A stretch of 64,000 nucleotides of DNA from Rhizobium mongolense USDA 1844 (GTDB lineage: Bacteria; Pseudomonadota; Alphaproteobacteria; Rhizobiales; Rhizobiaceae), in NCBI RefSeq assembly GCF_000419765.1, contig NZ_ATTQ01000001.1, positions 62,115 through 126,114 of the forward strand. Direction: 5' to 3'. The notes below the pieces were generated by a model, which saw nothing but the letters and a program-made list of their open reading frames with translations, made no database searches and was not told where the DNA came from. The translations under genes and the position numbers were made by a program. Below, piece after piece: positions 1 through 7,358 of this stretch (positions within the stretch are counted from its first letter, which is position 1; the number at the start of each line of letters is the position of its first letter).

Positions 1-65
1 TACCATTCACCGACAGCTCGCGAGAGCACGGCAAAATCGGGTTCCCGCACCAGTCTTTGCAGCAT
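1..65 (-). CDS. 5' end of an unidentified gene leaving the window
   Basis: An ATG (positions 65-63 on the minus strand) opens a frame that stays open to the window edge and reads MLQRLVREPDFAVLSRAVGEW. A GGGAG Shine-Dalgarno sits seven bases upstream, which makes the start credible. Only 21 residues are visible and I do not recognise the family. It lies downstream of the sensor kinase gene on the same strand, so it could be co-transcribed with it. Confidence 0.4.
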   Translation of the reverse strand, partial: MLQRLVREPDFAVLSRAVGEW

Positions 66-235
66 GATTGATCTCCCATTCCTGAGACTAAATGCTAGGT
101 CGGGCGGAATTTTCTTCAACGGAAGAAGGTGCTCCTTATTCGGAGCGAATGACCTGGACTTCAGGCGAGCCTGCAAACAGCCTGTATGCGGACGGGGTTC
201 AGTGCCTTTGACGGTTCGTCGAGCAGCCGCCTTTC

Positions 236-1969
236 TCAACTGTGGCCCGCTTTGCGCGGATTTTCGATTGCGCCATCCTCGCTTTGTGCGCGGGCGACCT
301 GGAAAGACGTCGCCGGATGATCATCCGTCGGATCTTCCGGCAGAAAAAATGCCAGTTCAAATATCAGGCCGCTGGTCCCATATGTGAAAAGGCTTTTTGC
401 CTGATATTTTGCCGGGAAGGCCTTTTCGATCAGCACCGAGCCGAACCCTCTGGCGTTGGGCCGAGTGACCTCGGGCCCCCCTGATTCCTGCCAGGTCAGC
501 AGAACCCGCCGGTCCTTGAGGGTCCAGTTAACGACAATCCGGCCCTCGTCGGTGCTGAGTGCGCCGTATTTCATCGCGTTCGTCCCGAGCTCGTGCACGA
601 CAAGCGACAGGGCCAGCGTGAGTTCCGCCGGTAGAGAAACCTGTGGACCTATTACTTCCATTCGGCTGGAATCGACCTCATGGTGGGGGCGCAGCGACTT
701 TCGGATCGTCTCGGACATATCCGCCGAATGGGCCTCTCTTGTGAGAATGAGGTCGTAGGCTCCTGCCAGTGCCGTTAGCCTTTCGGAGAACACGGCATAA
801 CGCGAAGGATCGCTCTTCGCAAAACTCTGTCGGGCGATCGCCTGCACCAAAGCGTAGCCGTTCTTGACTCTATGGGCCATCTCCCGCGACAGCAGGTCTC
901 TTTCGTCCTCTGCCTCCTTCGCTTGCCGGTGCCGGGTGTCCAGTTCGTCAAGGAGACTGTCCAGTGTGGCACCCACAGCACCAAGTTCATCTTTCGCCGG
1001 ATTCATTCCCGTGCGCACGTCGGTCCTGCCGGCGCGCCAGTCTCCCATCACGCGAGCGATGTGGTGGATCGGTCTCACGATAAACCGGTTGCCTATGAGA
1101 ACGGCGGCCAGAAAGGCGAGCAGTGCGCCGCCGATGATGGACAGCGCGTTGACTTCCGTCGCTCGGTTGATCGGTGCGAATGCCTCCTCCTTCGAGATGC
1201 TGGCGCCGATGTAGAGCGGATTGTTTGGATGCTTGATCGGGCGATATCCAAGGATCCGTTTGATTCCGTCCTGTCCTGCAACCTCGATGATACCTGGAAA
1301 ATCCGCATAGATCAGGTGTTGAAAGGCAGCAGGTATGGCGGTTCCGACAAAGCGCTCGGGATATGGCACGCGTGCCAGTATCGTCCCCTTGCTGTCCGCG
1401 ATCGTTATGGCGTTGCCACCCTCTACGCCGCGTTCGGCGATCCTGTCCTGCAGCCATTCCAAGCGCAGGCCCGTCACCAGCACACGTTGGGCGACCCCCT
1501 CCTTCATCAGCGGCATCGCTACTGGAAGGACTGCACCCTTCGACATCCGGCTGTCGGTGTAGGTGCCGACCACAAACCGGCCTGACGCCAGGGCTTGCCT
1601 GAAGTAGTCCCGATCCGCGAACCGGACGCCACTCGGCGGCTCGACGCTGCCGCAGACAGGATGGCCCGCCAAGTCGGTCACAAAAATCGTGCGAATATTG
1701 GACACGCTCGAGGCGACCGACCGAAGGGCCCGATCGCAAGCCGCCGCGTCGAGATCCTGGATCGCGGGCATTGAGGCAACGGCGACAAGAAGGCCATGCA
1801 GCCCTTCGATGATCCGTTCGACTTCGGAAGCCGCCAGCCGCGCGGCCTGCGCAGCGTTGCCCCTGATTTCCTCGTTGCGCTGAAGGCGTGTCTCTACTTC
1901 GTTATAAACGAGCATCGCGACAACTGGCGCTAGCGCCGCAACCGCGACTGCAACGAGCTTCAGTCTCAT
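236..1969 (-). CDS. HWE-family sensor histidine kinase, membrane-bound
   Basis: This 577-residue protein is a sensor kinase that should autophosphorylate on His and pass phosphate to a response regulator. After a short N-terminus, a first membrane segment spans about residues 3-22. A periplasmic Cache-like sensor region runs to about 270, a second membrane segment lies near 275-294 and a HAMP linker follows. The kinase core carries the H-box EMAHRVKN (His near residue 366), the N-box HELGTNAMKYGAL, and LTWQESGG, which supplies the W-x-E signature of the HWE group common in rhizobia. The ATG at 1969 was preferred to one at 2023 because it places the membrane helix at the N-terminus and has a GGCGGA element just upstream. 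No partner regulator is adjacent in the window. Confidence 0.85.
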   Translation of the reverse strand: MRLKLVAVAVAALAPVVAMLVYNEVETRLQRNEEIRGNAAQAARLAASEVERIIEGLHGLLVAVASMPAIQDLDAAACDRALRSVASSVSNIRTIFVTDLAGHPVCGSVEPPSGVRFADRDYFRQALASGRFVVGTYTDSRMSKGAVLPVAMPLMKEGVAQRVLVTGLRLEWLQDRIAERGVEGGNAITIADSKGTILARVPYPERFVGTAIPAAFQHLIYADFPGIIEVAGQDGIKRILGYRPIKHPNNPLYIGASISKEEAFAPINRATEVNALSIIGGALLAFLAAVLIGNRFIVRPIHHIARVMGDWRAGRTDVRTGMNPAKDELGAVGATLDSLLDELDTRHRQAKEAEDERDLLSREMAHRVKNGYALVQAIARQSFAKSDPSRYAVFSERLTALAGAYDLILTREAHSADMSETIRKSLRPHHEVDSSRMEVIGPQVSLPAELTLALSLVVHELGTNAMKYGALSTDEGRIVVNWTLKDRRVLLTWQESGGPEVTRPNARGFGSVLIEKAFPAKYQAKSLFTYGTSGLIFELAFFLPEDPTDDHPATSFQVARAQSEDGAIENPRKAGHS

Positions 1970-2268
1970 TCTTCCGCCCTTTGGATCGTATGGATCCGTT
2001 CCCCAACCGGGTTTCGATAGCATGACTATTCAGGCCTGACTATCCATGTGTATCATTCCTACACTGGATCGCCGTCCATGCCAGAACGTGGCTAGAGGCC
2101 CTGAATGAGACGCCCGTAGTTTAGGAAACGAAGATGGGAAGCCGCTCATGAACACAATCGTTCATCAGCGTCGCCACGCCAATGCGAACCGACTGCTGGA
2201 GAAAAGGGCTTAGACGGCACTCGAAGCTGCAGTGCATGAGAGGCGCACTCTCGCACCAGCCAATGCGC

Positions 2269-2601
2269 CTAGGGCGCGAGCACGTAAATAAAGGCATCTA
2301 GTTGCCCGTCCGGCGTACTAATCTTCGCCCGTTCACGGCGATACCCCGGCCCTTCGAACGCGTCGAGCCGTTCCCAGTGATCCGGGAGATCCAGCGACTC
2401 GAATAAAAGCACGTCCACTGCCGCACCACCTTCATCGAGCAGCAAGCCTGGAAAACCAAGGGCAGCTCCCCATCCGGCATCCACGAGAGTCCCTCGAACC
2501 GTCCCCTTGCGCCAGGTTCCTTCAAGGCCGGCGAGCTGGCCATGGTTCACCCGGCCAGGGGCGAGCGATCCGTAGGTTGCAAGCCGTTGTTCGATGGTCA
2601 T
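2269..2601 (-). CDS. Gamma-glutamylcyclotransferase-like (AIG2/GGCT fold) protein
   Basis: The 110-residue product has the features of the GGCT/AIG2 fold: YGSLAPG near the N-terminus (the substrate-binding YGSL loop), an acidic residue in the ERLDAFEGPGY segment, and a closing FIYV strand. Family members cleave gamma-glutamyl amines to pyroglutamate and the free amine, although many bacterial members are uncharacterised. The start MTIEQRLATYGSLAPG has AGGA about nine bases upstream; a longer frame upstream lacks such a signal and adds an unrelated N-terminus. The neighbours give no pathway hint, and the gene appears to stand alone. Confidence 0.7.
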   Translation of the reverse strand: MTIEQRLATYGSLAPGRVNHGQLAGLEGTWRKGTVRGTLVDAGWGAALGFPGLLLDEGGAAVDVLLFESLDLPDHWERLDAFEGPGYRRERAKISTPDGQLDAFIYVLAP

Positions 2602-2736
2602 CGTGTCATCCTGTCCAATAGGTCTGTGAGCACACACCTGGTTCTCTCGTGATGGGTGACACAGGCAGACCTTCGCGTCGCGCATCAAACTCGAACTTAA
2701 GGCGCCCCTTATGCCGATGTATATGAATGCACTCAA

Positions 2737-3606
2737 TTACTTTCGTCTGCGCCGTTCCCGGGAGCGCGCCAGCCGGCGAGCAGGCCTCAACTCATCGATG
2801 CTCGGGAGCCACCATTCTCGCCTCCGGTTTTCTGAAACGGGATTGGCGGGCCATGTGCTGATCAGTTCGTCAAGCGTCGGCGTTCGCCACAGTCCCCAGA
2901 CGTGGTCTTCCGTCGCACCCGGATAGAAATCCGCAACGGTATCTGGCTCGACGAGTTCGCCGGTGATCTCAGTGAAGACGATGACACCGTACTGTTCGGT
3001 CGCCACCGGCCGGTGCAACGGAGGCAGGTCGTTGCGCGCCAGCGGATAGCGCCGACGCTTCCTCTCGGCCGAGCGAAGCCGGGCGCGCTTGTCGTCCTCG
3101 GTTCCCTTTCGCTCTTCAGCCCTGCGCTTTCGTTCTTCGGGCTCGTTCCGCCGAGCCGCCGCCTCGATCGTCGGCCATCGCCGCCTTAGGTTGTCGAACG
3201 ACCGGAAGGGCACATGCCAGACCCTAAGATCGCTGTCCCAATGGGCCCAGGGAACGTCGCGCAACTCATTGACGACAGTCCGGGAAAACGGCGTCCGGAC
3301 CCTTAGGCCCGCCTCCCCGACCTCCAGATAAGGACTTTCGATCGGATCGAACTGGAAGGCGTCGCGTCCCTTCTCGTCGGCATAGGCTTCGACCTGCGTT
3401 GCCTCACGCGCCCGCCAGCGGGCGATCCGGCGACCGGCAGTTTTCCCGGGAACGAACCATGCCTTGAGGTCATCGCTCCACCGCGCTTGGGGAAAAGCCG
3501 CGCGAAAACGCTCGACCGTCAGTCGGTCGTAGGGGAATGAGGTGGTTTCCCCGATCTTCTCTTTGAAGGCGCCTTCGCGCGTCTGGTGCTCTCGACGGTT
3601 CGACAT
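2737..3606 (-). CDS. Hypothetical protein with two HARP-like repeats
   Basis: The 289-residue product is very basic in its centre and C-terminus. Two segments resemble each other: residues about 25-66 (FPQARWSDDLKAWFVP) and about 105-150 (PWAHWDSDLRVWHVPF). Both follow the pattern aromatic-x-W-(S/D)-x-D-L-(K/R)-x-W-x-V-P, which looks like the core of HARP domains known from SMARCAL1-type annealing helicases. Between and after them are Arg/Lys/Glu-rich helices (EERKRRAEERK), likely coiled coil, then a second compact domain ending in RSRERRRRK. There is no helicase motif. A nucleic-acid-binding role is inference. It is a single gene with no evident operon partner. Confidence 0.6.
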   Translation of the reverse strand: MSNRREHQTREGAFKEKIGETTSFPYDRLTVERFRAAFPQARWSDDLKAWFVPGKTAGRRIARWRAREATQVEAYADEKGRDAFQFDPIESPYLEVGEAGLRVRTPFSRTVVNELRDVPWAHWDSDLRVWHVPFRSFDNLRRRWPTIEAAARRNEPEERKRRAEERKGTEDDKRARLRSAERKRRRYPLARNDLPPLHRPVATEQYGVIVFTEITGELVEPDTVADFYPGATEDHVWGLWRTPTLDELISTWPANPVSENRRREWWLPSIDELRPARRLARSRERRRRK

Positions 3607-3948
3607 GCTGAGTTCGACTTTCCTCGAGAAACGCTCTGATGCGCCGCGCAGTTCGGTCAGCTGCGATCAGATTTATCTCCAACGCTCGACACGCATGCTG
3701 TGAATCGCAGGTCAATCATCGGTGTCAGTGGATTTCCTCATGTCAGAAGGATCGGTTGGGTGCGGGCAGCGTTGCTACATGTCACCGAGGCTTTTGCTCC
3801 TCTCTTGACGATGACAAGTAGAGGGCCTAGACGGCGGCACCGCGCTGAGATGCAGGCGGACTGGGAGAGGCCCGGCTTGACGAGGAGCCGGGTCTTTTGC
3901 CGCAGGGCGGAGCAAAGATTCCCTTAGAAGAACTGGAGAGAGGCACTT
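3607..3948. other. Intergenic stretch, no gene seen
   Basis: About 340 bases separate the HARP-like gene (minus) from the secreted-protein gene (plus). I see no convincing coding frame or RNA gene. It must hold the two divergent promoters, but I could not assign clear -35/-10 boxes. Confidence 0.4.
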
Positions 3949-4293
3949 ATGCGCTATATTTTTAAATCGGCTATGATCGGTCTTGCCGCACTCAGTTGCG
4001 TTACGATCAGCCATTCCTTTGCAGGCGCGCAGGAACTGGAAGTGCGGGTAGGTCCAGGTGGAGTTGGCATTTACGATCGCGACCGCGATCGGGACCGGTA
4101 TTACGATCGCCGCTACAGGCCGGCTCGGCGGGCATGCGACCCGGACGATGCACTTGACAGTGCGCGCGATGCAGGTCTCCGTCGAGCTCGTATCGTTCGT
4201 GTCTCGCCACGCAGCGTCGTGGTCCAAGGCTTTACGCGCCGTGGTCCCGCACGCATCGTATTTGCCAACGTGCGCGGATGCCCCGAGATCTAA
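3949..4293 (+). CDS. Small secreted hypothetical protein
   Basis: The 114-residue product has a clear Sec signal peptide: MRY then a hydrophobic core IGLAALSCVTISHSFAGA ending in an A-x-A-type cleavage site before QELEVRVG. The mature part holds a repeated Asp-Arg run (YDRDRDRDRYYDRRYRP) and a conserved-looking C-terminal domain with two Cys (RRACDPDD and NVRGCPEI) that could form a disulfide. GGAGAG lies upstream of the ATG. Proteins of this shape occur widely in rhizobia as periplasmic proteins of unknown function. It is monocistronic, with a terminator hairpin 38 bases downstream. Confidence 0.7.
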   Translation: MRYIFKSAMIGLAALSCVTISHSFAGAQELEVRVGPGGVGIYDRDRDRDRYYDRRYRPARRACDPDDALDSARDAGLRRARIVRVSPRSVVVQGFTRRGPARIVFANVRGCPEI

Positions 4294-4330
4294 AATCTGT
4301 TTCCTGGAGCTTGAGTAAGAGCCTTCAAAG

Positions 4331-4356
4331 GCCCGCCACTTTCATCGGTGGCGGGC
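4331..4356 (+). terminator. Intrinsic terminator-like hairpin
   Basis: GCCCGCCAC and GTGGCGGGC form a perfect 9-bp GC-rich stem around an 8-base loop, followed by TATCTGTTT. The U-run is weak. Its position just after the secreted-protein gene suits a terminator. Confidence 0.6.
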
Positions 4357-4461
4357 TATCTGTTTCCGAAACTCTTCGGGCGGGACCCAGTGGTCAAGGA
4401 CGAAGCTCGCAACACGGCATATGCAGCGTCTGCCCGCTCCGCAGCCCCGCATTCGCTATTG

Positions 4462-4480
4462 TGACGTCAAAATCACGTCA
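4462..4480. promoter_or_regulatory. Inverted repeat upstream of doxX-like gene
   Basis: TGACGT and ACGTCA are perfect 6-bp arms separated by seven bases, about 100 bases before the DoxX start. The layout suits a dimeric regulator of the LysR or similar type, but no regulator gene is adjacent. Confidence 0.35.
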
Positions 4481-4577
4481 TTGTTAACTCAAACGATCAT
4501 ATTTTACCTTGTCGGACTTGGCTCTTGAATCGGTTCACGGCAGATGTGTTGCATCGCAATGAACGGAAAGGTCACCC

Positions 4578-5027
4578 ATGACAGATTTTGCCGATAGCCG
4601 ACCCCGCCCGATGGTGCCGGCACTTCAGAGAATTTACATGCCATTTAACACCATCGCTGAAACGGCTCTGCGTGTCATCGCCGGCGGACTGCTGGTGACC
4701 CATGGCTACGGCAAGATCCTGAATCCCTTCGGAGCTGTCGGCATGGTGGAAGGTCTCGGCTTCTATCCCGGTTTATTCTGGTCGCCGTTGCTGGCGGCAA
4801 CCGAATTCTTCGGGGGCATTTTGATCGCAATCGGGCTGTTCACGCGGCCAGCCGCTTTCGCTGCAATGATTGTACTCCTCGTCACTGTCTATTTCCATGG
4901 CGTGGTGCGAGGCGAAGGCTTTGGTGGCGCCGAGAAATCGATCCTCTGGACTGCCATTTTCTTGTTCTTCGCGGTTCGGGGATCGAATTCGCAGTCTGTA
5001 GATGCCAAACTTGGCAAGCAGATCTGA
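4578..5027 (+). CDS. DoxX family membrane protein
   Basis: The 149-residue integral membrane protein has the four-helix DoxX architecture. Helices lie near residues 25-42 (AETALRVIAGGLLVTHGYGK), 66-88 (SPLLAATEFFGGILIAIGLF), 92-110 and 120-137. The glycine-rich HGYGKI turn after helix 1 and the LFTRPAAF junction are typical. DoxX proteins are linked to redox or quinone functions and oxidative stress, but the biochemical role is generally unknown. The start follows GGAAAGG. It stands alone, with an inverted repeat upstream. Confidence 0.8.
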   Translation: MTDFADSRPRPMVPALQRIYMPFNTIAETALRVIAGGLLVTHGYGKILNPFGAVGMVEGLGFYPGLFWSPLLAATEFFGGILIAIGLFTRPAAFAAMIVLLVTVYFHGVVRGEGFGGAEKSILWTAIFLFFAVRGSNSQSVDAKLGKQI

Positions 5028-5176
5028 ATCCGAAGTCTAGCCACCTGGGGAAGCGGGCACGGCATCGCCGTTGCCCCTTTGTACCACCATCGCAACCCCG
5101 CACGCAGATGAAACGAGGGCGGCGAAAGGACCATGCTCAGCGCCTGCCCGCTTCCAAACGGGGCTCCTCCTTTCCG

Positions 5177-5477
5177 TCAGCGGCGCATCCAGATGAGCTG
5201 CAGGCCTTCCTGGCCTTGAACCTCGGTCAGAGTGGCGTAGATCGGAGTTGGGCGCTCGGATCGTCGAGCTTGACTGAATGTGATCGCGTTCGGTTTCGCG
5301 GGCCTGTTTCTGCCAGCCGGCACCGAACCCGACATTGCCGGCCAGCATCCGGAAGTCGGGAGCGTCTTCAAAGGTGCATTCGACACGGACGATATTCGCT
5401 TTGACGTTGAGGGTGAGGGTGAGGGTCTTGATGGTGCCGACACAGCCGTTGGTCGATGTTGCCGGGGTCGCGCCCAT
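5177..5477 (-). pseudogene. DUF736 family gene, frameshifted
   Basis: The frame starting with MGATPATSTNGCVGTIKTL at 5477 matches the usual DUF736 pattern (a G-x-I/V-x-TLTLNVKA strand, then APDFRMLAGNVGFGAGWQK). Around position 5280 that frame runs into unrelated residues. The correct C-terminus, PTPIYATLTEVQGQEGLQL then IWMRR and stop, continues in a neighbouring frame. Together the pieces make about 100 residues, the normal family length. DUF736 proteins are typically carried on rhizobial plasmids and integrative elements, so this looks like a relic of such DNA. A sequencing error is an alternative. Confidence 0.7.
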
Positions 5478-5583
5478 CGCGGCCTCACGATGGCTGTCGA
5501 TAAAACCGGGGACGATCGGCGCGTCCGCAGGGCTGCAATGAAGTGGAGGACGGCCATGGGCCCTCTGAGGCGGGCGTCGGGCA

Positions 5584-5975
5584 TCAGGTACGCCTGATAC
5601 CAGCGAGCCTTCGGGCTGCAGCCGCATTTTTGACGGTCAGCGCGATTTTCTTGAGGAAGGCAGGACTGAAACTGCCCAGAGGCGTCGTTGACTCGAAGTT
5701 GCCATGTCGAGTTCAACCCTGTTGTACTCGTCGAGAATGATCCAGCACGGGAAATCCAGCCCTGCGCGACGGCATTCCATTTGGCTGATCGCAAGAGATA
5801 GCCGCTCCGTGTCGGGCAGTTGCGATGTGACGGGAAACATAAATACAGCTCCCGGCACCGCCGCGGTGCGAACGACAACGCAAACGGGCCTTGCCTTGCG
5901 GCCGGACTCTTCACCTGCGGTCGCCTGGCGTCTCCACAGGTAGAAAAAGCGGACGATCTGCCCAGGTTCAAGCAT
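5584..5975 (-). pseudogene. PemK/MazF-like toxin gene, frameshifted near its 3' end
   Basis: The ATG at 5975 (MLEPGQIVRFFYLWRR) overlaps the antitoxin stop as AATGCTTGA, the usual toxin-antitoxin coupling. The body reads as a MazF/PemK-like mRNA-interferase fold (KARPVCVVV, FMFPVTSQLP, CWIILDEYNRVELDMA). After DMA, near position 5700, the reading frame shifts. The open frame ends as ATSSQRRLWAVSV and so on, while the neighbouring frame supplies the expected ending NFESTTPLGSFSPAFLKKIA, stopping at 5584. One lost base explains this. The toxin is therefore probably inactive, or altered in its last 35 residues. Confidence 0.7.
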
Positions 5976-6213
5976 TATCGCCCTCGATAATATCCTCAAG
6001 ACCGGTCATAAGTTCACGGTGGATGTCTTCGGGAGCATCCATCAGGTCGTATGCAACGATATGGGAACGACCGATGAGCTTGCGGTATTGTTCCGCGGTC
6101 AGAATGACGAGCTTGTCCTTGCCGCGCTTTGTCAAGGTGACGGGTTCGATCAAAGCCGCTTCAAGGATTTCACCCGAAGCGCGGTTCATGTCTGAGAAGG
6201 TGAATTGCTTCAT
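5968..6213 (-). CDS. Type II antitoxin, Phd/YefM-like
   Basis: The 81-residue product begins MKQFTFSDMNRASGEILEAA and continues with the beta-strand pattern PVTLTKRGKDKLVILTAEQY, which is the N-terminal DNA-binding module of Phd/YefM antitoxins. The acidic C-terminus (APEDIHRELMTGLEDIIEGD) would wrap the toxin. The ATG has GGAG eight bases upstream; an in-frame TTG six bases earlier has poor spacing. It overlaps the toxin start by four bases. The antitoxin is intact although the toxin frame is broken. A promoter with a palindrome lies just upstream, consistent with autorepression. Confidence 0.75.
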   Translation of the reverse strand: MKQFTFSDMNRASGEILEAALIEPVTLTKRGKDKLVILTAEQYRKLIGRSHIVAYDLMDAPEDIHRELMTGLEDIIEGDNA

Positions 6214-6239
6214 TGCCAAGTCTCCGTACCGAATTACCT

Positions 6240-6268
6240 ATAATACGTATTCTATGCGATTTACGCAA
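6240..6268 (-). promoter_or_regulatory. Promoter and palindromic operator of the toxin-antitoxin pair
   Basis: On the minus strand TTGCGT (6268-6263) and TATTAT (6245-6240) are spaced 17 bases apart, a good sigma-70-type promoter. A perfect 10-bp palindrome AATACGTATT (6242-6251) overlaps the -10 box, where an autoregulatory antitoxin would bind. Confidence 0.5.
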
Positions 6269-6611
6269 TTCGGATGGCGATCAGCGCCAATCCCGGCGGT
6301 CAAAGGCAGCGAGGCGGCCGACCTCCTCGCTGCCGACGACGATTAATTTCGGCCGATGCGCGACACGACGGCGTGAACCGGACCCCTGCTCCCTCCGCGT
6401 CTAGGAACGATCGAAGCGGTCGGCCTTTTTGGAACGGCGGAGCGTCCAGCTTCGTCCCGTTCTGGCTCGAAAGCGGCCAGGGCGTTTGGCAATAGCTCGC
6501 GGCTATTCCCCAACGGCCGGAGCCTGCGTCGGAATGATGGCCGCGAGCTCGTTTCCGGATCTCCTGACCTCAACTGAGCTTTCGGGTTCGGGGAATGCGG
6601 CTTACTCGGGC
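6269..6611. other. Intergenic stretch, no gene seen
   Basis: About 340 bases between the antitoxin promoter and the end of the RraA-like gene. I find no convincing gene, only overlapping open frames with no recognisable protein. Confidence 0.4.
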
Positions 6612-7337
6612 TCAGCGCCCGGTTCTTTTACGCCATTGAGCATAGTCGTTTTGCGCTTTGTCCGTCGTTGGCGGATAAAGGCCGATCACGGCAGCGCCGT
6701 CTTGGACCTGTTCGAGAACAAAATCCTCGAAGCTTTCCATGCCGACGCATTCCTCGGCGATCTCATCGGCCAAATGCGCTGGAATGATCATGACGCCGTC
6801 ACCATCGCCGACGAGCACGTCCCCGGGGAAAACGGGGGCGTCACCGCAGCAAATCGGCACGTTGATGTCGAGCGCTTCGTGGAGGGTTAGATTGGTCGGC
6901 GCCGACGGGCGCTGATGGTAAGCAGGCATATCCAACCTGCCGATGCCTTCGGCGTCGCGAAACCCTCCGTCAGATACGACGCCGGCGCAACCGCGCATCG
7001 CAAGCCTTGTAACGAGGATAGAGCCTGCCGATGCGGCCCGCGCATCTTTCCTGCTGTCCATGACAAGCACCCAACCAGGCGGGCAGGTTTCGACCGCGAC
7101 ACGCTGCGGGTGGTCCGCGTTGCGGAACACAGTGATGGGATTGCGATCCTCGCGCGCCGGAATGTAGCGAAGGGTGAAGGCCTGTCCGACCATGTTTTTG
7201 CCCTTCCAGGCGACCGGGTGGACATTCTGGATGAACTGGTTGCGCAGGCCGCGCTTGTAGAGCGCAGTGGCAACGGAGGCGGTCGACGCCTTCATCAATT
7301 TTGCGCGGGTTTCGTCGGAAAGAGCGTAGTCCGTCAT
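6612..7337 (-). CDS. RraA-like / HMG-type aldolase family protein
   Basis: The 241-residue product belongs to the RraA-like fold, shared by the RNase E regulator RraA and by class II pyruvate aldolases/oxaloacetate decarboxylases. Signatures are GCAGVVSDGGFRDAEGI (the R-D pair that binds metal and substrate), CCGDAPVFPGDVLVGDGDGV and PAHLADEIAEE. Beside a sugar-acid dehydratase it more likely acts as a decarboxylase or aldolase on a 2-oxo-acid than on RNase E. The start (MTDYALSD) is six bases after GGAG; an ATG six bases earlier abuts the GGAG. It lies 21 bases after the dehydratase gene, in the same operon. Confidence 0.8.
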   Translation of the reverse strand: MTDYALSDETRAKLMKASTASVATALYKRGLRNQFIQNVHPVAWKGKNMVGQAFTLRYIPAREDRNPITVFRNADHPQRVAVETCPPGWVLVMDSRKDARAASAGSILVTRLAMRGCAGVVSDGGFRDAEGIGRLDMPAYHQRPSAPTNLTLHEALDINVPICCGDAPVFPGDVLVGDGDGVMIIPAHLADEIAEECVGMESFEDFVLEQVQDGAAVIGLYPPTTDKAQNDYAQWRKRTGR

Positions 7338-7358
7338 TATCATCTCCGGCTGGAAAGA

